64,000 nt of DNA, taken from contig CDMY01000439.1 of assembly GCA_001179505.1 (NCBI GenBank), positions 5,046 through 69,045 on the forward strand, in the 5' to 3' direction. Shown piece by piece: positions 10,125 to 22,538 of this stretch (position 1 is its first letter; each line of letters starts with the position of its first letter). The DNA is from Vitrella brassicaformis. Its lineage: Eukaryota; Sar; Vitrellaceae. A program made the translations under genes and the position numbers. Under the pieces are notes generated by a model. The model did not search any database, was not told the origin of the DNA, and saw only the letters and a program-made list of their open reading frames with translations.

Positions 10125-10945
10125 CCTGCACACACAGTCACACCAGACAATGGAACCACTCCGTGAATGATGATATGCTGTGTCAGTGTGTCAACGGATT
10201 GACTGCCTCTCTGTGTGTGTGGCCGTTACGTTGCTTGAATGCGGGCCAGTCACTGGAGAGCGGTGCGCCCGATGGGATGCCGCAGTGAAGGAAGAGGTTT
10301 TGTCCAGTCCACTCGACAGATACGACCGGCAGACACACGTGTGCTGCAGAAACAGACAGATCTCACTCTTCCTTTACGTAGCGTTGAGGCGGTTGGATCT
10401 CTCACAGATCAGGCAGGCAGGCAGGCGAGCATCCCAGGGGTTCGCTGGTTGGCGTTGTCTTCTTTCTTTCTTTCTGTCTACTGAAGTACGTCATAGCCTC
10501 AAGGCCTTCTCACTCTTCCTCCTTTCCTTTTGGTTTGCGAGCTCCTTCGACACACGGCAGCAGGGGCAAAGATGGAAGAAGAACTGGGGCTCAGGAGCGG
10601 AGACGCACGGCTTTGGTTTCTCCAGTAGGATACAACGAGGGTTTCGAGAGCCGTGGTGTCGCGGAAGCTCGCAGAAATCGACCAGCCCATCTCGACGCAG
10701 ATGTGACCACACGTCACTCATGGCCTCCATCGAGGCTTGGGATGAGCTCAGAGGGCCATCAAAATCGCCGGAAAGGGCTCATTTGCCAATTGGATCGAGT
10801 GAGGATCGAAGTGCGGGTTTTCTCAAACCTGGCATGAGTCGCTCCGCACTGAGGCCACACGCACATAAAGGCAAAGAACGAAGCGAAACAAACGCCCAGA
10901 AGCTTCATGTCGGAAAATGCGAGCTTGAGTATGATCACAGGCTGA
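10125..10945 (-). repeat. dispersed repeat, copy 1 (two adjoining parts)
   Basis: Part one, 10125-10478, recurs inverted at 35115-35455. Part two, 10478-10945, recurs inverted at 33757-35113 (interrupted) and 39460-39960. Recognisable text includes CCTCAAGGCCTTCTCACTC at one end and, on the other strand, GAAGCTTCTGGGCGTTTGTT. A 284-codon open frame crosses it on the plus strand, but since its translation does not stay open in the other copies I treat it as non-coding. Confidence 0.75.
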
Positions 10946-11099
10946 GAGGCGTTCCAAGACGGCTTACAGAGCTTGAGAAGGATTGTGCAGTTGCTGAGGA
11001 GAGTCCTCGTTGCGTCGTCGTGCGCTATCGGTGAACGGTCATCGGAGGCGTTAACGCCATCGACCATGGACGTCACGGCGCCTTATCCCGCAGGCCATC

Positions 11100-13184
11100 A
11101 TGCTGGTCCCCTTCTCCGGCCGATGCGTCCCTCGGCTCCTCCCCTGCTCGTCCCATCTCTGCCTCGTGGCAGTCTTCACCCTCGGCGCTATCGCTCAAGC
11201 GGCGCCCCCGAGCAGCTTCCTGTCGTATGTGAAGGACAACAACCTCACGATGACCGACTTTGCACCGCCCCCGTACGCCTCGCACCTTTCAGGTGCACCA
11301 GACCAGCGCAGACGCAACCACCTGGACGACTTTCTTTCTCCCTTGCCGCAAGCACCCGCCATACTGACTCCTGATAATGACACGCCGAGCTATTATGTAC
11401 GGCGCCATTCCTGGGGTTTGTTGACCTCTCCCTTGATCAGCCCGAGTCGAGATGAATGCGCTGGAAGTCGTGGTGATCTCATTTCGGTTGCTGCCTTTGG
11501 TGGTGACCCCACTGGCGTTGCGGACTCGACAGCCGCGTTTGCCATGGCCATGGGCGCGGCACTGAAGCGCTGGGACGGCAGCTACTTGGCCGAGTGAGTG
11601 AGCCATTGAGCGACTGCATCCAAAATTACTTCATCTCTCGGTGATGGAATTGGCGCCTGTCTGCGTGTGCAGGGGCATCAAGAACTTGGGCGGTGCGGTG
11701 ATCTCCCTCGGCGGCGGCCGGTATTCGGTGTCTGCGCCCGTGGTGATCCCCCGGGGCTATGGTAACCTCCACATGCGTGACGGCACCATCAAGGCCAGCG
11801 ACACCTTCCCACACGACTGCTATGTGGTGGCTGCTGGGAGCGACGGGTGCACGGGGGATGACGAGGACCTCGTCAACTTCAACGAGCACCTGTCCTTCTC
11901 TAACCTCATGCTGGACGGCAGCAACGTTGCCTATGGGGTGCTGTGGCTCCACCACACCATCGGGGCGGTGGTTGGGACGAACCTGTTCTTAGGGTTTCAG
12001 CAGAGGGGCGTCTATATCCGGCTCGGACACGAGGTGACAACAGCCGAGCACCCATCGATCCCTCACAAACAGACATCGTTTGTGTGCTGTTGTGGCGGTC
12101 AGGTGGTGGTCGAGTCGACGTGGATGGGTCAGTATCTGTTCTCGGACGAGCGCAAGCAGACGAGCCAGACGGCGACGGCCATCTACATTTCGGCCAACGA
12201 CCATGTGGTGTCCAACGTAGTCATATTTTCGGCCCTCGTCGGAGTAGTCGACAAGTGCGTTCTTCGGATCATCCGTCACTCCGGATCACTATCATGTGTC
12301 TGATGTCATTTGTTTAGGGGTGCGGGCAACACCTTTGTGGGTCTGCACAGCTGGAATGGGTCGGGGACATCTTTCATCTCAACGGGATACAACACGCGCA
12401 TTCTCGGATGGTACATATGCACACAGGGAGCGACCCAAACGGTGTGGCATGCATGGTGTGTGTGGTGTATGTGGCTATGGCTGGCAGCTACCCTGACTTC
12501 AACGACGTCATATTGGAGAACCCCTACCACGTCACCGTAAGCAAGAATGGATGGACGGCAGTGCATTCACGGTGCTCACTCCTGCCACATGTGGGTGCGT
12601 GACCACTTAGGTGACAAACAGTTTCTTCCTCGGCGGTGCGCAGATTGTGCTGAGGGCCAACAGAGACGAGAAAACCGCCCGGCGGCCGCCTGTCATTCGG
12701 GTGGGTCCTGCTGCCTCTGCCGCACCTCCAACACACAGCGAATCTAGCTTCATGTGTGTGTGAGAGTGTGTTTGTCGATGGATTGGTGCATATTCAGGGG
12801 TTGATCATCCGCACCAACACCTTCGACTTCAGCGACGAGAGCATCATTCAGCTGCATGGCGAGTTCGACAGTGTGTCGGACACCTTCATCGGCGGCAACA
12901 TCGTCAGCAACAACATGACGGCCGTCAGCACATCGTCCACCAGACAGCTGCACCTCACAAACGCCACCGAATGGGAATTCGACCTGTCCGATGAGCTGCT
13001 GTTCGCGACCATCCAGAGGGTGCAGTATTCTCTGGAGCTTGACGACGGCCAGCCGCTGGTGCGGCATGCGTCGCGGCCGGCCCGGGGCAATCGGGTGGTG
13101 GTCGAGACGGATGTGCCAGTGAGCGGCACTGTGACCATCGCCGTCGACCAGAGCAGGCTGACAAAGGGCGGCCTCTCGGCCTGA
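11100..13184 (+). CDS. secreted right-handed beta-helix protein, pectate-lyase-superfamily type
   Basis: Seven exons keep phase: 11100-11593, 11673-12033, 12103-12254, 12318-12410, 12488-12536, 12611-12700, 12798-13184; 1,626 nt, 541 aa. The N-terminus has a hydrophobic secretion-type segment (LCLVAVFTLGAIAQAA). About residue 135 the text DLISVAAFGGDPTGVADST matches the Pectate_lyase_3 / GH28-like entry signature. The rest has the short turns, GV.I and N/T/V runs expected of beta-helix coils (GVYIRLGHE, NTFVGLHSWNG, NSFFLGGAQIVL). I see no clear catalytic set, so polysaccharide lyase or hydrolase activity is inference; it could be a structural or adhesive helix. The intron at 12034-12102 is 69 nt and open in frame, so it could be retained. 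Confidence 0.75.
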
Positions 13185-13491
13185 GGGACGACTGTGGGAA
13201 ACGCATCAGTGTGTCTGTGTCTGTGGGCTTACACTCGACTCAGCTTAGCTCGTGTGTCTTTGTGGACAGTGTGTGTGTGTGTGTGTGTGTGTGCTGGTTG
13301 GTGTTTCGTCTCGTGAGGTAGAAGATCGAGACGGTGTCAAGTAGGCTGGTGCACACAAACATAGATTTGTACGCCAGCCACATGTCTGTATATGTTGAAT
13401 TCATTTGTCTGTCAATTGCACACATCGTTCGTACGATCCCTATCAAGTATGTTCCCTCGTCTCACACGCACACACCCGTTGCCGCCTTCAC

Positions 13492-16400
13492 TCATCCCCT
13501 GACCTGCACCGCCTCCCCCTCCCCATTCCCTCTGAACGAAAACTTGCCCATCCCTGTCGCCACGTCGGGCGGCACAGGCGCGCCCTCTGAAAACACTGAC
13601 GTCTCCCCGCCTGACAGCATGCTCTGCTGCGTCACTTCCTGAGAGATCTCAGGGGCCGCCGGGGTGATCGCCGTTTTCTGGGCGTGTGCCGTTGTCCTCT
13701 TGGTGAGGGTGTCCGGGGGAAGGGGCGCGTTGGGGCCTAGCTTCTTGGCGATTGCCTTGGGATCGGACACCACCTCGATGGTCTTCTTCAGCAGAGGGCG
13801 GCCTTGAGCGCTGCGTGCAGACCAGACGGAGACACGAGGCCATAGAGAGATTGCAAGTGGCGTGTTGTTTCGTCCTGTCCGCTCACTCTATCATCTGCTC
13901 ATGCAGTCGGTCGAACTGTTCGGGCTCGAGCACCTCGGCGATCACCGGCAGCTGGAGGATGTGGGCCTTGTGTCGCACCGACACGATCTGCTCCACACGC
14001 GCAGCCACAGTGGCACAGAGCTCGACGGTCACCGGCAGGGCCAGCCCGGGAGGCACCTGCCCATGACACACACTCATTATGGCTGGTTTGTGGCCATGTG
14101 TGTGTGCGCTTCACCGCCTGTGGTGTGTAGTGTATGTTGATGAGGTTTGACTGCGGCCCCTTGACGTTGAAGCGGCACACGTCCACATCGAAATTGCGCA
14201 GCTTGAAGTGCAGCCGGTAGATGTGCCCCTGACGCAGAGGACCGAATCTGAGGGACGGCGGCTCCACCTGCACCAAGGTGTTGGGGTCGCCCAGGCCCTG
14301 CAGACAGACAAGACAGACAAGACAGACACACAGATCGATGCGTGTCTGTATGTCCCCTGCTCAGCCCGCCCCCCACCTGCATGGATGCGGTGCGCATGAG
14401 GTCCATGTTGCTGTCGACGTGGCCCTTGAGGGCGTTGTAGGCGACCATCGACAGGTGGGGGGTGTCCTTCGGCACCGACCCACGTTGCATCGCCGCACAC
14501 AGGCCAGCACCCGTCATCCTCAGCGTAGAGACAGAGGGCGCCTTCACACACACACACACACACGCACACACACAGAGGGAGAGAGAGAGGCGTAGTAATT
14601 CCAAGGCTGCCTCACCTGCGCGGCGTTCTTCCTGCTGGCGACGGCGGCCACCCTCACCCGCCGATCCACCGGCCCCTCCACATACATAGCGGGGTTGAGC
14701 GTCATGAAAGGCCTCTCTCTCGGCCGCCCCACCTCCCTCGGTCGACCGTACACATCAAACGACGCGCTCTTCTTGTTCGGGTGAGGCGGAAAGGGGTTCT
14801 TCTTGGGGGCGGCCACGCCAGGGATGGGCAGAGTGCCGGTCCGGAACGGAGACACAGGCGCTTGTGGGGGCAGCACGAAGCCTCGAGACACCTGCAGAGG
14901 TGGGGGAGCTCGCGGCTGGGAGGGAGGGGGCGTGTCGAAGTAGGAGGTGGGTGGGGGCGGGGACGATTTGGTGACAGGACGGGTGCCCTCAGCAGTGAAC
15001 GGCTGGCTCGGCGGCTGCTGGACAGTGGACCGAGACGGCGGCAGCGGCGCCCAGATGTCGTCATCGCCGCCATGCCCCGTCCACCTCTCGGCCTCCTTCC
15101 CCATCGACCTCTTCATCTCTCTGTCCTCCCGCACTCGTGCGATCTCCGCCGCTGGCGTCACCATGGGCATTCCACTCGTCATGAGCCACTTGATGCCCTC
15201 CTCAGTCTCGAAATACTTGAGCGACCGGCCCGCCTTCAACACGGGCACCCGTCTTGGCAATGCCGCAGCGGTCTCGTCGACCCCCAGGTCCCACTGAGGC
15301 GGCACTTGGCCTGGTGCGGGTGAGCTGAGCTGGGAGAGGGCGATGGATGGCTCCCGGGGCAGCCCCAGCTGCTGGGAGGATGGCATGAGGTAGCCGTCCA
15401 GGTTAGCATCGCCGTCACCAACTTCTCGGAAGGTCTCTGCGAGCGGGGCTGCATGGGCAGTGATAGTTTGCGCGGCGTCCTGTGGCTCATGTGGGCTTAG
15501 GAGGCTCCGCAGGCAGGCGATGGCTTCGTCATTCCAGTCAGATGCACGCCGGTCCAGTGATGCCCCCGAGCGCACCGTCAGGCTCTCCAGCTCTAGCCCC
15601 AGCGGCATCGGCACTTCCGCATCAGCCAGCAGGGCCATGGCGGCCTCGCTCTCGCCCTTGGCCTTCTTGCCGCCCTTCTTGCCCTTGGCGCTGCCGCCGT
15701 TCTTGTCTCCTTTGTTGTCGGGGCTTGCCGAGTCGAAGTGGTGCGGCGCGTTGCCGTAGTGCTGCTCCCACGCTGCGTAGGTTTGCAGGGCCTTGGTGAA
15801 GGCCGCCCACTGGTCCTCCGACAGCTCCTGATACTCCAACAGATGCCTGCACACTCACACAGAAACACACACAGATGAGGCACGTGACAATGGTGGGCAG
15901 CAGTGGCCGCCCACCGCATGACGAGGGCGTCCTTCCCGTTCGCATTGTTGTGGTCGTCGGTTTGCTCATCCACGCCGGCCACCACCGGCGGCAGCTTGAG
16001 GGGCTGCATGGGCTGACGAGGACCCTTGGCACACGCGTAGTGGTAGATCGTGTGCAGCCTGCACCCTGCACAAACGAGTGGGACACAGAGACACGAGAAA
16101 TGCATTTCCCACTTCTATCCCATCTTGGTGTTCCACCCACCCTCAAAAGGAGCGTCCAGGTCTCTCGCCGGCGGCACAATCATCTCGGGGTTATCGGCCG
16201 CTTTCTGCAGCACGTTCCCGGCCTCTTTCTCATGCAGCAGCTCATCCGCCTCGCCAGTCTGCCCATACACGACGAACAGCCGCGGCCTTGGTGCTTCGGG
16301 TGGCAGTGGGAGGAAGGTTCTGTCTGGATGGCAGTAGGGGGTGTTTGGCACACGGCATCGCGGCGATGACGGCTCGCCACTGATGGCCACCGCGAGCTCG

Positions 16401-19400
16401 ACATTGGAAGAGCCATCGCCGATGAGAGTGAACTTGTTACGCTCCGCGTCCTCGATGCGCACCAGGTTCTCGTCACAGTGGGCCACGTACAGGCCGATGG
16501 GGTCGCTCTCCCCCTCTGTGGTGCCCTCTCCTTGCCACGCCACCCTCACATTGCCGCACCCATTGGACCGCACGAGCGTGCCGTCGGGCCGGCGGAGGCA
16601 GGCGCGCGCTGACTTGGGGACCAGGCGGAGAGTGGGACGCGCGGATGAGAGGAGGGCATTGTTTGGGTCGAAGTTCTCCACCCTCTCCGCTATGATCTCC
16701 CGCACCACCTGAAGCTGCGTCTTGTCCGGACAGATGACTCGCGCCTGCATGCACCACACACAAACGGCGGTGAAAGAATGAATGCGTGTTTTTCCCATGT
16801 AGCACCTCGGTGGTCAGTGCTCCTGCATCTCCTGCCGCGCCGGAGGGGTATGTCCTTTTGAGGACTGTCTTGGCGTAGCCCTCCTTCTCGACAGTGATGG
16901 TCGTGTTGTCGGGCAGCCTCCATGCTGCCGCCGAGGTGGGGGGGTGCTGCGGTATGGGGGAAGATGTGACGATACGGGTGCCGTCGCCAAACAGCGCCAC
17001 CTGAAGAAAGACATCAGACGACAACCATACAGGAAGGAAGCGGAAGCGAGTGCGTGGGTGGCGAAAAGGCGTTAACTCACACGCTCATCTTTGCCATCGG
17101 TTGGTGGGCTCTGCACGATGGCCACCTCTGTCTCGGCCAAAACGACCTTGTCATGAGTGTGTGGGTCCCTCTGGATGGCGATGGACAGCTCACCCAGAGG
17201 GTACTCCAGCCACCCGCCCTCCACCAACACAGCCCCAAAGAACACCTGCGGGTGGTATACGGGCTGCTCTGCCTCTCCCTGTGTCTCTGCCGCCTGTCCT
17301 TCGGCAGCTTCCTCCCCCTCGCTCTCAGCTGCGGGCCCCTGCAGCGACGTCTGGTCTGGATGGAACCTGCCGAATCGCCTGGCGTCAGGCCGGCACACCA
17401 ACCAGTGCCCGGGCACCCCCTGCTCCACCCTCCCCAATCCCCACGGGTCTTCACGCATGTCCTCGTGAGCGCGCCAGATGTTCTTCTCGGTGTCGACCTC
17501 GCCCATGCCCTCCAGAGTGTCGCATGCACGTGTGTCGAGGAGGGAGATGAGGGCGTCGAAAAGGGGCAGGGTGGACGGAGGGGCAGCGCTGCGGCGACTG
17601 GTGAGCTCCGCACGAGTGGGGTTGCGCGATGCCAGTGTGCCGTCCTGAATGAATGAATGAACAGCGGGCAACCGATCACATTGTGAGCGGATGATTAGTT
17701 CCTTACCGGGCAGAGCGTCTCGAGTCTCCCCGACATGAGTTCCCTCACCACGACCCCGCTGCCCAACACCCGCCTCCCGACCTCCTCATCCTCAACACAC
17801 CCGAAGTAGTAGCGAGCACTCGTCAATCGGCTCCGCGGCTGCTGCCCCTCATCGGTCCCCGGCACCTCCCCCTCGGACATCTGCAGCCGTGCCTCAATGA
17901 GCGCCACTCGAGTGAGCACGTCGTGTGGCGAGGGGAAGAGAAATGGCAGGGCAGTCGGGGGCGTCATGGCGACCGAGCCGTCCGGCATGCACTGGATGGT
18001 GAGGCCTGTGAAGGACGCGTAGGTGAGAAGCACGCCCAGCGGGGAGGTCTGTTGGGGCCACGAGAGACACGGCTGCTTCAGCTGATCCAGGTCCAGCTGA
18101 GGGGCGGGAGGGGCATTCTCGTCGTCGCCAGTGGCCTGCTGCTGCTCTTCATTGGATTCAGAGGGGGCAGGCAGATCGTCGGGTGTCCGCGTGACCGCAT
18201 AGTGCTGACTGTGGTGCATCTGCACGGTCAGCCGCGAATGGTTGTCGAACGTCAGCCAGAACACGCCATAAGACAGGGCGGAGAGCTGGTCTCGTTCCTT
18301 TGGCCGGGGAGGCTCCTCATTGCTGTCTTTGGCCGCAGGCTGCTCTGCCGGTGGTGTCTCCTCAGCAGCTTCTTCGCCCTCATTCTCTTCCTCCCCCTCT
18401 GCGGCCTGTTCCCCAGCTGGCGGGGGCATCAGCTCCTCGACAGCAGCGTCATACGCCTCCACCGCCTGATCAAATACAAAATAGAGCGAAGAACACTCAA
18501 AGGTTTTCCTGACACCTATTCTTACTTGCAAGAGTTGTTCTTTGCGTTTGGCCCAGGTCTCGTCCGAGTAGATGCCCATAGTGAGGTCCTCCTTGTATAT
18601 CCTGCCCCACCGCACACAGTGCGTGGCCGGCGGGTCGTAGCCCGGCGGGACCGGTGGAGGCGCCAGCGGGTCCTTGGGCACCTCACTCTCCTTGGCCGAC
18701 TTCTTGGCTGTTCACAGGGGAGGCAAGGCAAGCAGATTGTAACGGCCGCTTTTGCGTTCTGACGTCTGACCTTTCCTCTTTTTCTTTGGGTCGGTTTCTT
18801 CCTTCGGCGGTGGGGGAATGGGCGTTGGGAGGAATTCGTGAGTGCGCTGGGCTCCGTGCTGCTGAGTGGTGACGACCATGATGGAGCCGTCTGCCGGCGT
18901 GATGACCTTGGTTGTGTGGCGCAGGTGGTGGTAGCTCTGGGCGGGCAGCTCGTAGAGCATTGAAGGCACTGGACCTCCCTGGGAACAGAAGACAAAGCCG
19001 AAGGAGTGCGAGACATGAAATCAAAACAGTGTTGCACCTACCTTTATGAAGTTCCGCCATTCGATGAACGAAGGTCTCCCAAGCCACGGTGCATTCCAAC
19101 AGTGCCAATAACAGCGCCCAGGCAACGCCCTTAATGCAAGACACACGGAGAGAAGAAAAGATGTCGATTCCGCTCACAGACCCATCCACACTTGCACGCC
19201 AAGTGAGCACCGCACCTCTGATGGAAGACCACAAGCAGGGCGTCCATTCGCGGGACGTACTGAGTGGCCATGAGCCAGCTGTCGCGGTCCACCACACACT
19301 TGCCCATCGCCTCGGCCACAATGCTGGCCGACACACGCTCACGAAACCGCCAGCTCTGCAGCCCCCAACAACGCTCGGGCTGGACCTGAGGAGTTGTCAG

Positions 19401-21361
19401 ACACAGAATACGCGAGCAGCAGCGTTCGGGCAACCGTACATGCAGCTACCTGATTGAGCAGAGTGGTGAGCTCATGCAGCAGAAGAGCGTGGTCAGCGAG
19501 ACATGCAGGAAGGAAACCCAGAAAGGGCATCAAACGAGACCTCAAAGCGGACCTCCTCTCGGGCAGCAGCGTGGCCCACTCCGGGAATCGCCTCCTGTCC
19601 GGCCCCGGCACGAGCACGTTGTCAGTCATGCGATGACAGACATCCACCAGATGGGGGCCGCCGGAAAATGTCTGGCCCACATGCCGACAAGAGCCCTGGT
19701 CTCGATGGGCTATGACGGGGCAGCGGGCGATGGCACCGACTGAGCCGCCTGTTGTGGGAGGGGGAGGGGGGCAGGGGGGAGGGGGCGGTGGCAAAGAAGG
19801 CGCACTCAGCCGACTGCAACGACCCGACCCAAGGGGTGTGGCTTTCAATTATTTTCGTCTTCTTCTTCTTTCGTAAGGCTTGCTTACTTTTGTGCGACGT
19901 CTAGGTATGACCTTAGCGTGTCGATCTGATTCTCTGCATCTGCCGCCTCAAGCGCTGCTGAACCCTGAAAGAGAGAATACATACAGGATGACCACGATAC
20001 ACGTCCCAACGGGTAGTCGCCTGGGTCGACCTCTTGGTTGACGGCCACTTGCTCGACAAGGCAGTGAAGCAGGACGGGCACATCGTGCTGAAAGGGATCA
20101 ATCGAGGACACCAGCCGCTCATATACCCTGTTGCCAGCCACCAAAGAGACAAATCAACTCGCGTGCCCGTTGTGTTCGGCTTTTCACGTCTCTACCTCTG
20201 GTCGCTCTCAACCTTGGCCGTCTCATCCTTTTCCGCTTCTTCGGCCTTCTCGCCTTCACCTTCGTCCCCCTCCCCGCTTTCGTCAGCACCCTCGTGTGCA
20301 CGGTCATCCACAGCCCCAGCCCCTTTCTCGAGCGACTGAATCGCCACCGACGCCATAAAGGCCTCATACTCCCGCCTGTCGTCCTCGATAGCCGCAAGCT
20401 CATCGCACAACATGTCCACGAGAGCTTTGGGGCCACCAACAGGCTCGTCGCTTTCAACAGCCTCTTCTGCCGCAGCAAGGACCCTGGCAGACAGATCCCA
20501 TCGCTGTATGTAGTGAATCGTTTCGGTTTATTCTCACCTTGCGCAATTGGGTATTACTGAGAGTGTGGTGTCGGCCGCTTTGGCCCCCTTAGTGATAAGC
20601 TCGTCAAGTGTGAGGAACAGGGAATCCAGCCTCTCTTCTTCAGGCAAATTGTCCTCGTTCTCATGAAGGGACGCGTATTTCACGTCTGACAGCCCCAGCG
20701 GCTCCAGGTGGACAATACCCGAGAAGGGGAGACTCTCGGTGCCAATGAGGCTCTCCAGCTGCTCCTCAGTGGCCGGCAGATCTTGGGCGATGATCAGTAG
20801 GTCTAGTGATGGCTTCGACGCGTCAGCAGCAGGCTCCTCGGCAACTTCCTTGCTTTCATCGGCGTCTTCCGCCTCTTTCTCTTGCTGCTGTCTATCCATT
20901 GCATCTTTCTTGGCCTTGTTGAACTTGCTCCTCCGCCCTGCCGCCACGTGGTCTTGCGTCAGCCTTGTAAGCACCTCGCCCATCGTGTGTCCAGCCATCT
21001 CTGTGGAGTCTTTCGCATCCCTCATGCCCGTCTCCACTGCATACTGCACCAGCATGTCCTTGGTCACCACCAGGGTCTTCATCGGCACCTCTGCTGCAGG
21101 CTTGTCTGCCAGATTCTCCCTCACGTATCCCATCACCGCCGCCAGAACGTCTGTCGCCTCACCCGCCGCTTGGGCGTCCTCTCCCTCTTCTCCTGACAGT
21201 GTGGCCTCCTTGATGTCGGTGGGGTCATAAGAGCGGGAGAAGAGTCTGATGCAGCTCGAGAGGAAGGGAGGCTCCTCCAGTGGGAAGTCGACGGTGAGCT
21301 CCTCCTCCACATCAGGGACGAGCTTCGCCGCTCCTCCCTTAGGGGCGGCCTTGGGCGCCAT
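13492..21361 (-). CDS. SPAG17: SPAG17 / PF6-like central-pair protein of the flagellum
   Basis: About 18 minus-strand exons, first 21361-20538, last 13810-13492; others include 20483-20196, 20127-19888, 19385-19216, 19129-19042, 18978-18771, 18707-18528, 18475-17707, 17644-17081, 17000-16806, 16743-16141, 16065-15915, 15846-14616, 14541-14387, 14297-14115 and 14056-13887. Total about 2,200 codons, close to human SPAG17. Family marks: MAPK start, an acidic low-complexity stretch, PWLGRPSFIEWRNF, several DGT/DGS repeats (MPDGSVAMT, GDGTRIVTS, RPDGTLVRS), PRLFVVYGQTGEADELL, and an ASH/MSP-like domain near the end (VEPPSLRFGPLRQG). SPAG17/PF6 builds the C1a projection of the axonemal central pair and sets beat pattern, so the organism should have motile flagella. 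The junction around 19.45-19.89 kb (exon 4 start) is unresolved. Confidence 0.85.
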
Positions 21362-22538
21362 GACGCGCTGACGATATCAACCAGATGGGCCCCAGAGGAG
21401 GTTTGTTTGAGAAACGAGGAGACTGGGGGCGAAGGGGGGCTGATGATGCAATTAAGTTTGCAAGTGCGATCACAAAACCACGGCCCGGGCACCTCTTCCG
21501 AAACGCTTACGGAGCAATGACAAGGCGCCGTGTCGGCGAGATTTCTCGACGCGCGAGAGACAAGACATTTTATTTTCTGAATTCACCCATCAGATTTTCC
21601 AGCACCGCCGCGCTTTTCCTCCTCCTCGGCCTTCTCGCGGCCACATCTCCTCCTTTTCATTTCCTTTCGGGCTGCTTGTCATCCTGTGTGGCTCGCCCAA
21701 GCCCCTCCCAGGCCCTCCCGCTTGTCCGGATGCCAGCCGCCACTTCTTGTTTCGCCTCCTGTAGACGGGCAGCCCTCCGCCATTGGCGCCCTGCCGCCTG
21801 CCGCGCCCTAGGCGTGGCGTCTGCGTGGCGGCTGCGGGAGAGTACCCGTGCCTTCTTTCTTTCTCGTGGAAGCCTCCGTCAGGTCAGTGATGTGGTGTGA
21901 GCCTGAACTGTGTGTTTGTGCATGGTGCGAGCGAGGCCCTTGTGCGTGTGCACGCGCCCGTGGCCATTCCTCACGTGTGCGCTCATGCACGGCGCTGATA
22001 CGTCTGTGTGCAGGTGAGTTTTTGAAAAAACGCCGTCTCATTTTTCGACACGCTTTGCGACAGGGGAGAAGTGTATCGCCAAGCCGTGTCTTCATTGTGG
22101 GTATAGAGGCCGATTCTTCCTGTGCCGCCTCGGAGATTTATTTTTTCAGCGCCCGCTCGGCCCTTCTGCCCTTCAAACTATCGATGCAGTGCCGAGTAAA
22201 CATTCAAAGTCAGAGTACTCGTCGCTTCGTCTTGTTCAGGATTGTGTGCAGAAGGAGAGCTGGTGTCTGAGATGTTCGACGCAGGTCTTTTTTCCTTTTT
22301 GTTCCCCTTTTTCTCTCTCTTTTCTTCTCTTTTCTTTTTTGCTGGGCTTCTTTGACATTCCTCGTTCCTCAGCCACGGGGTGGGGTCTCTTGTCCTTCTT
22401 TCGGCGTGGAGACCGGCTGTCGGCTCACACCCGTGAGTGCAGGAACAGGTAGGTAGCCACCCTCAGCACACTGGGAGTGTCGGCGGAGTTTTCCTGTCTC
22501 GTTCAGAGGTGTGTGCGGGGGGCTCATCTGTCTGTGAG
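21362..22538. promoter_or_regulatory. divergent intergenic region
   Basis: Lies between the starts of SPAG17 (-) and the next gene (+). Several open frames occur but none looks coding; the part at 22280-22350 is pyrimidine-rich. Probably contains both promoters. Confidence 0.35.

Noticed and set aside
10180-11034. 284-codon plus-strand open frame
   Set aside because: It lies across the dispersed repeat and does not stay open in the other copies; composition is that of the repeat.
12034-12102. reading through the 69-nt intron of the beta-helix gene
   Set aside because: Open in frame, but it inserts a Cys-rich non-helix stretch between GVYIRLGHE and VVVESTWMG and has good GT-AG ends; splicing is preferred.
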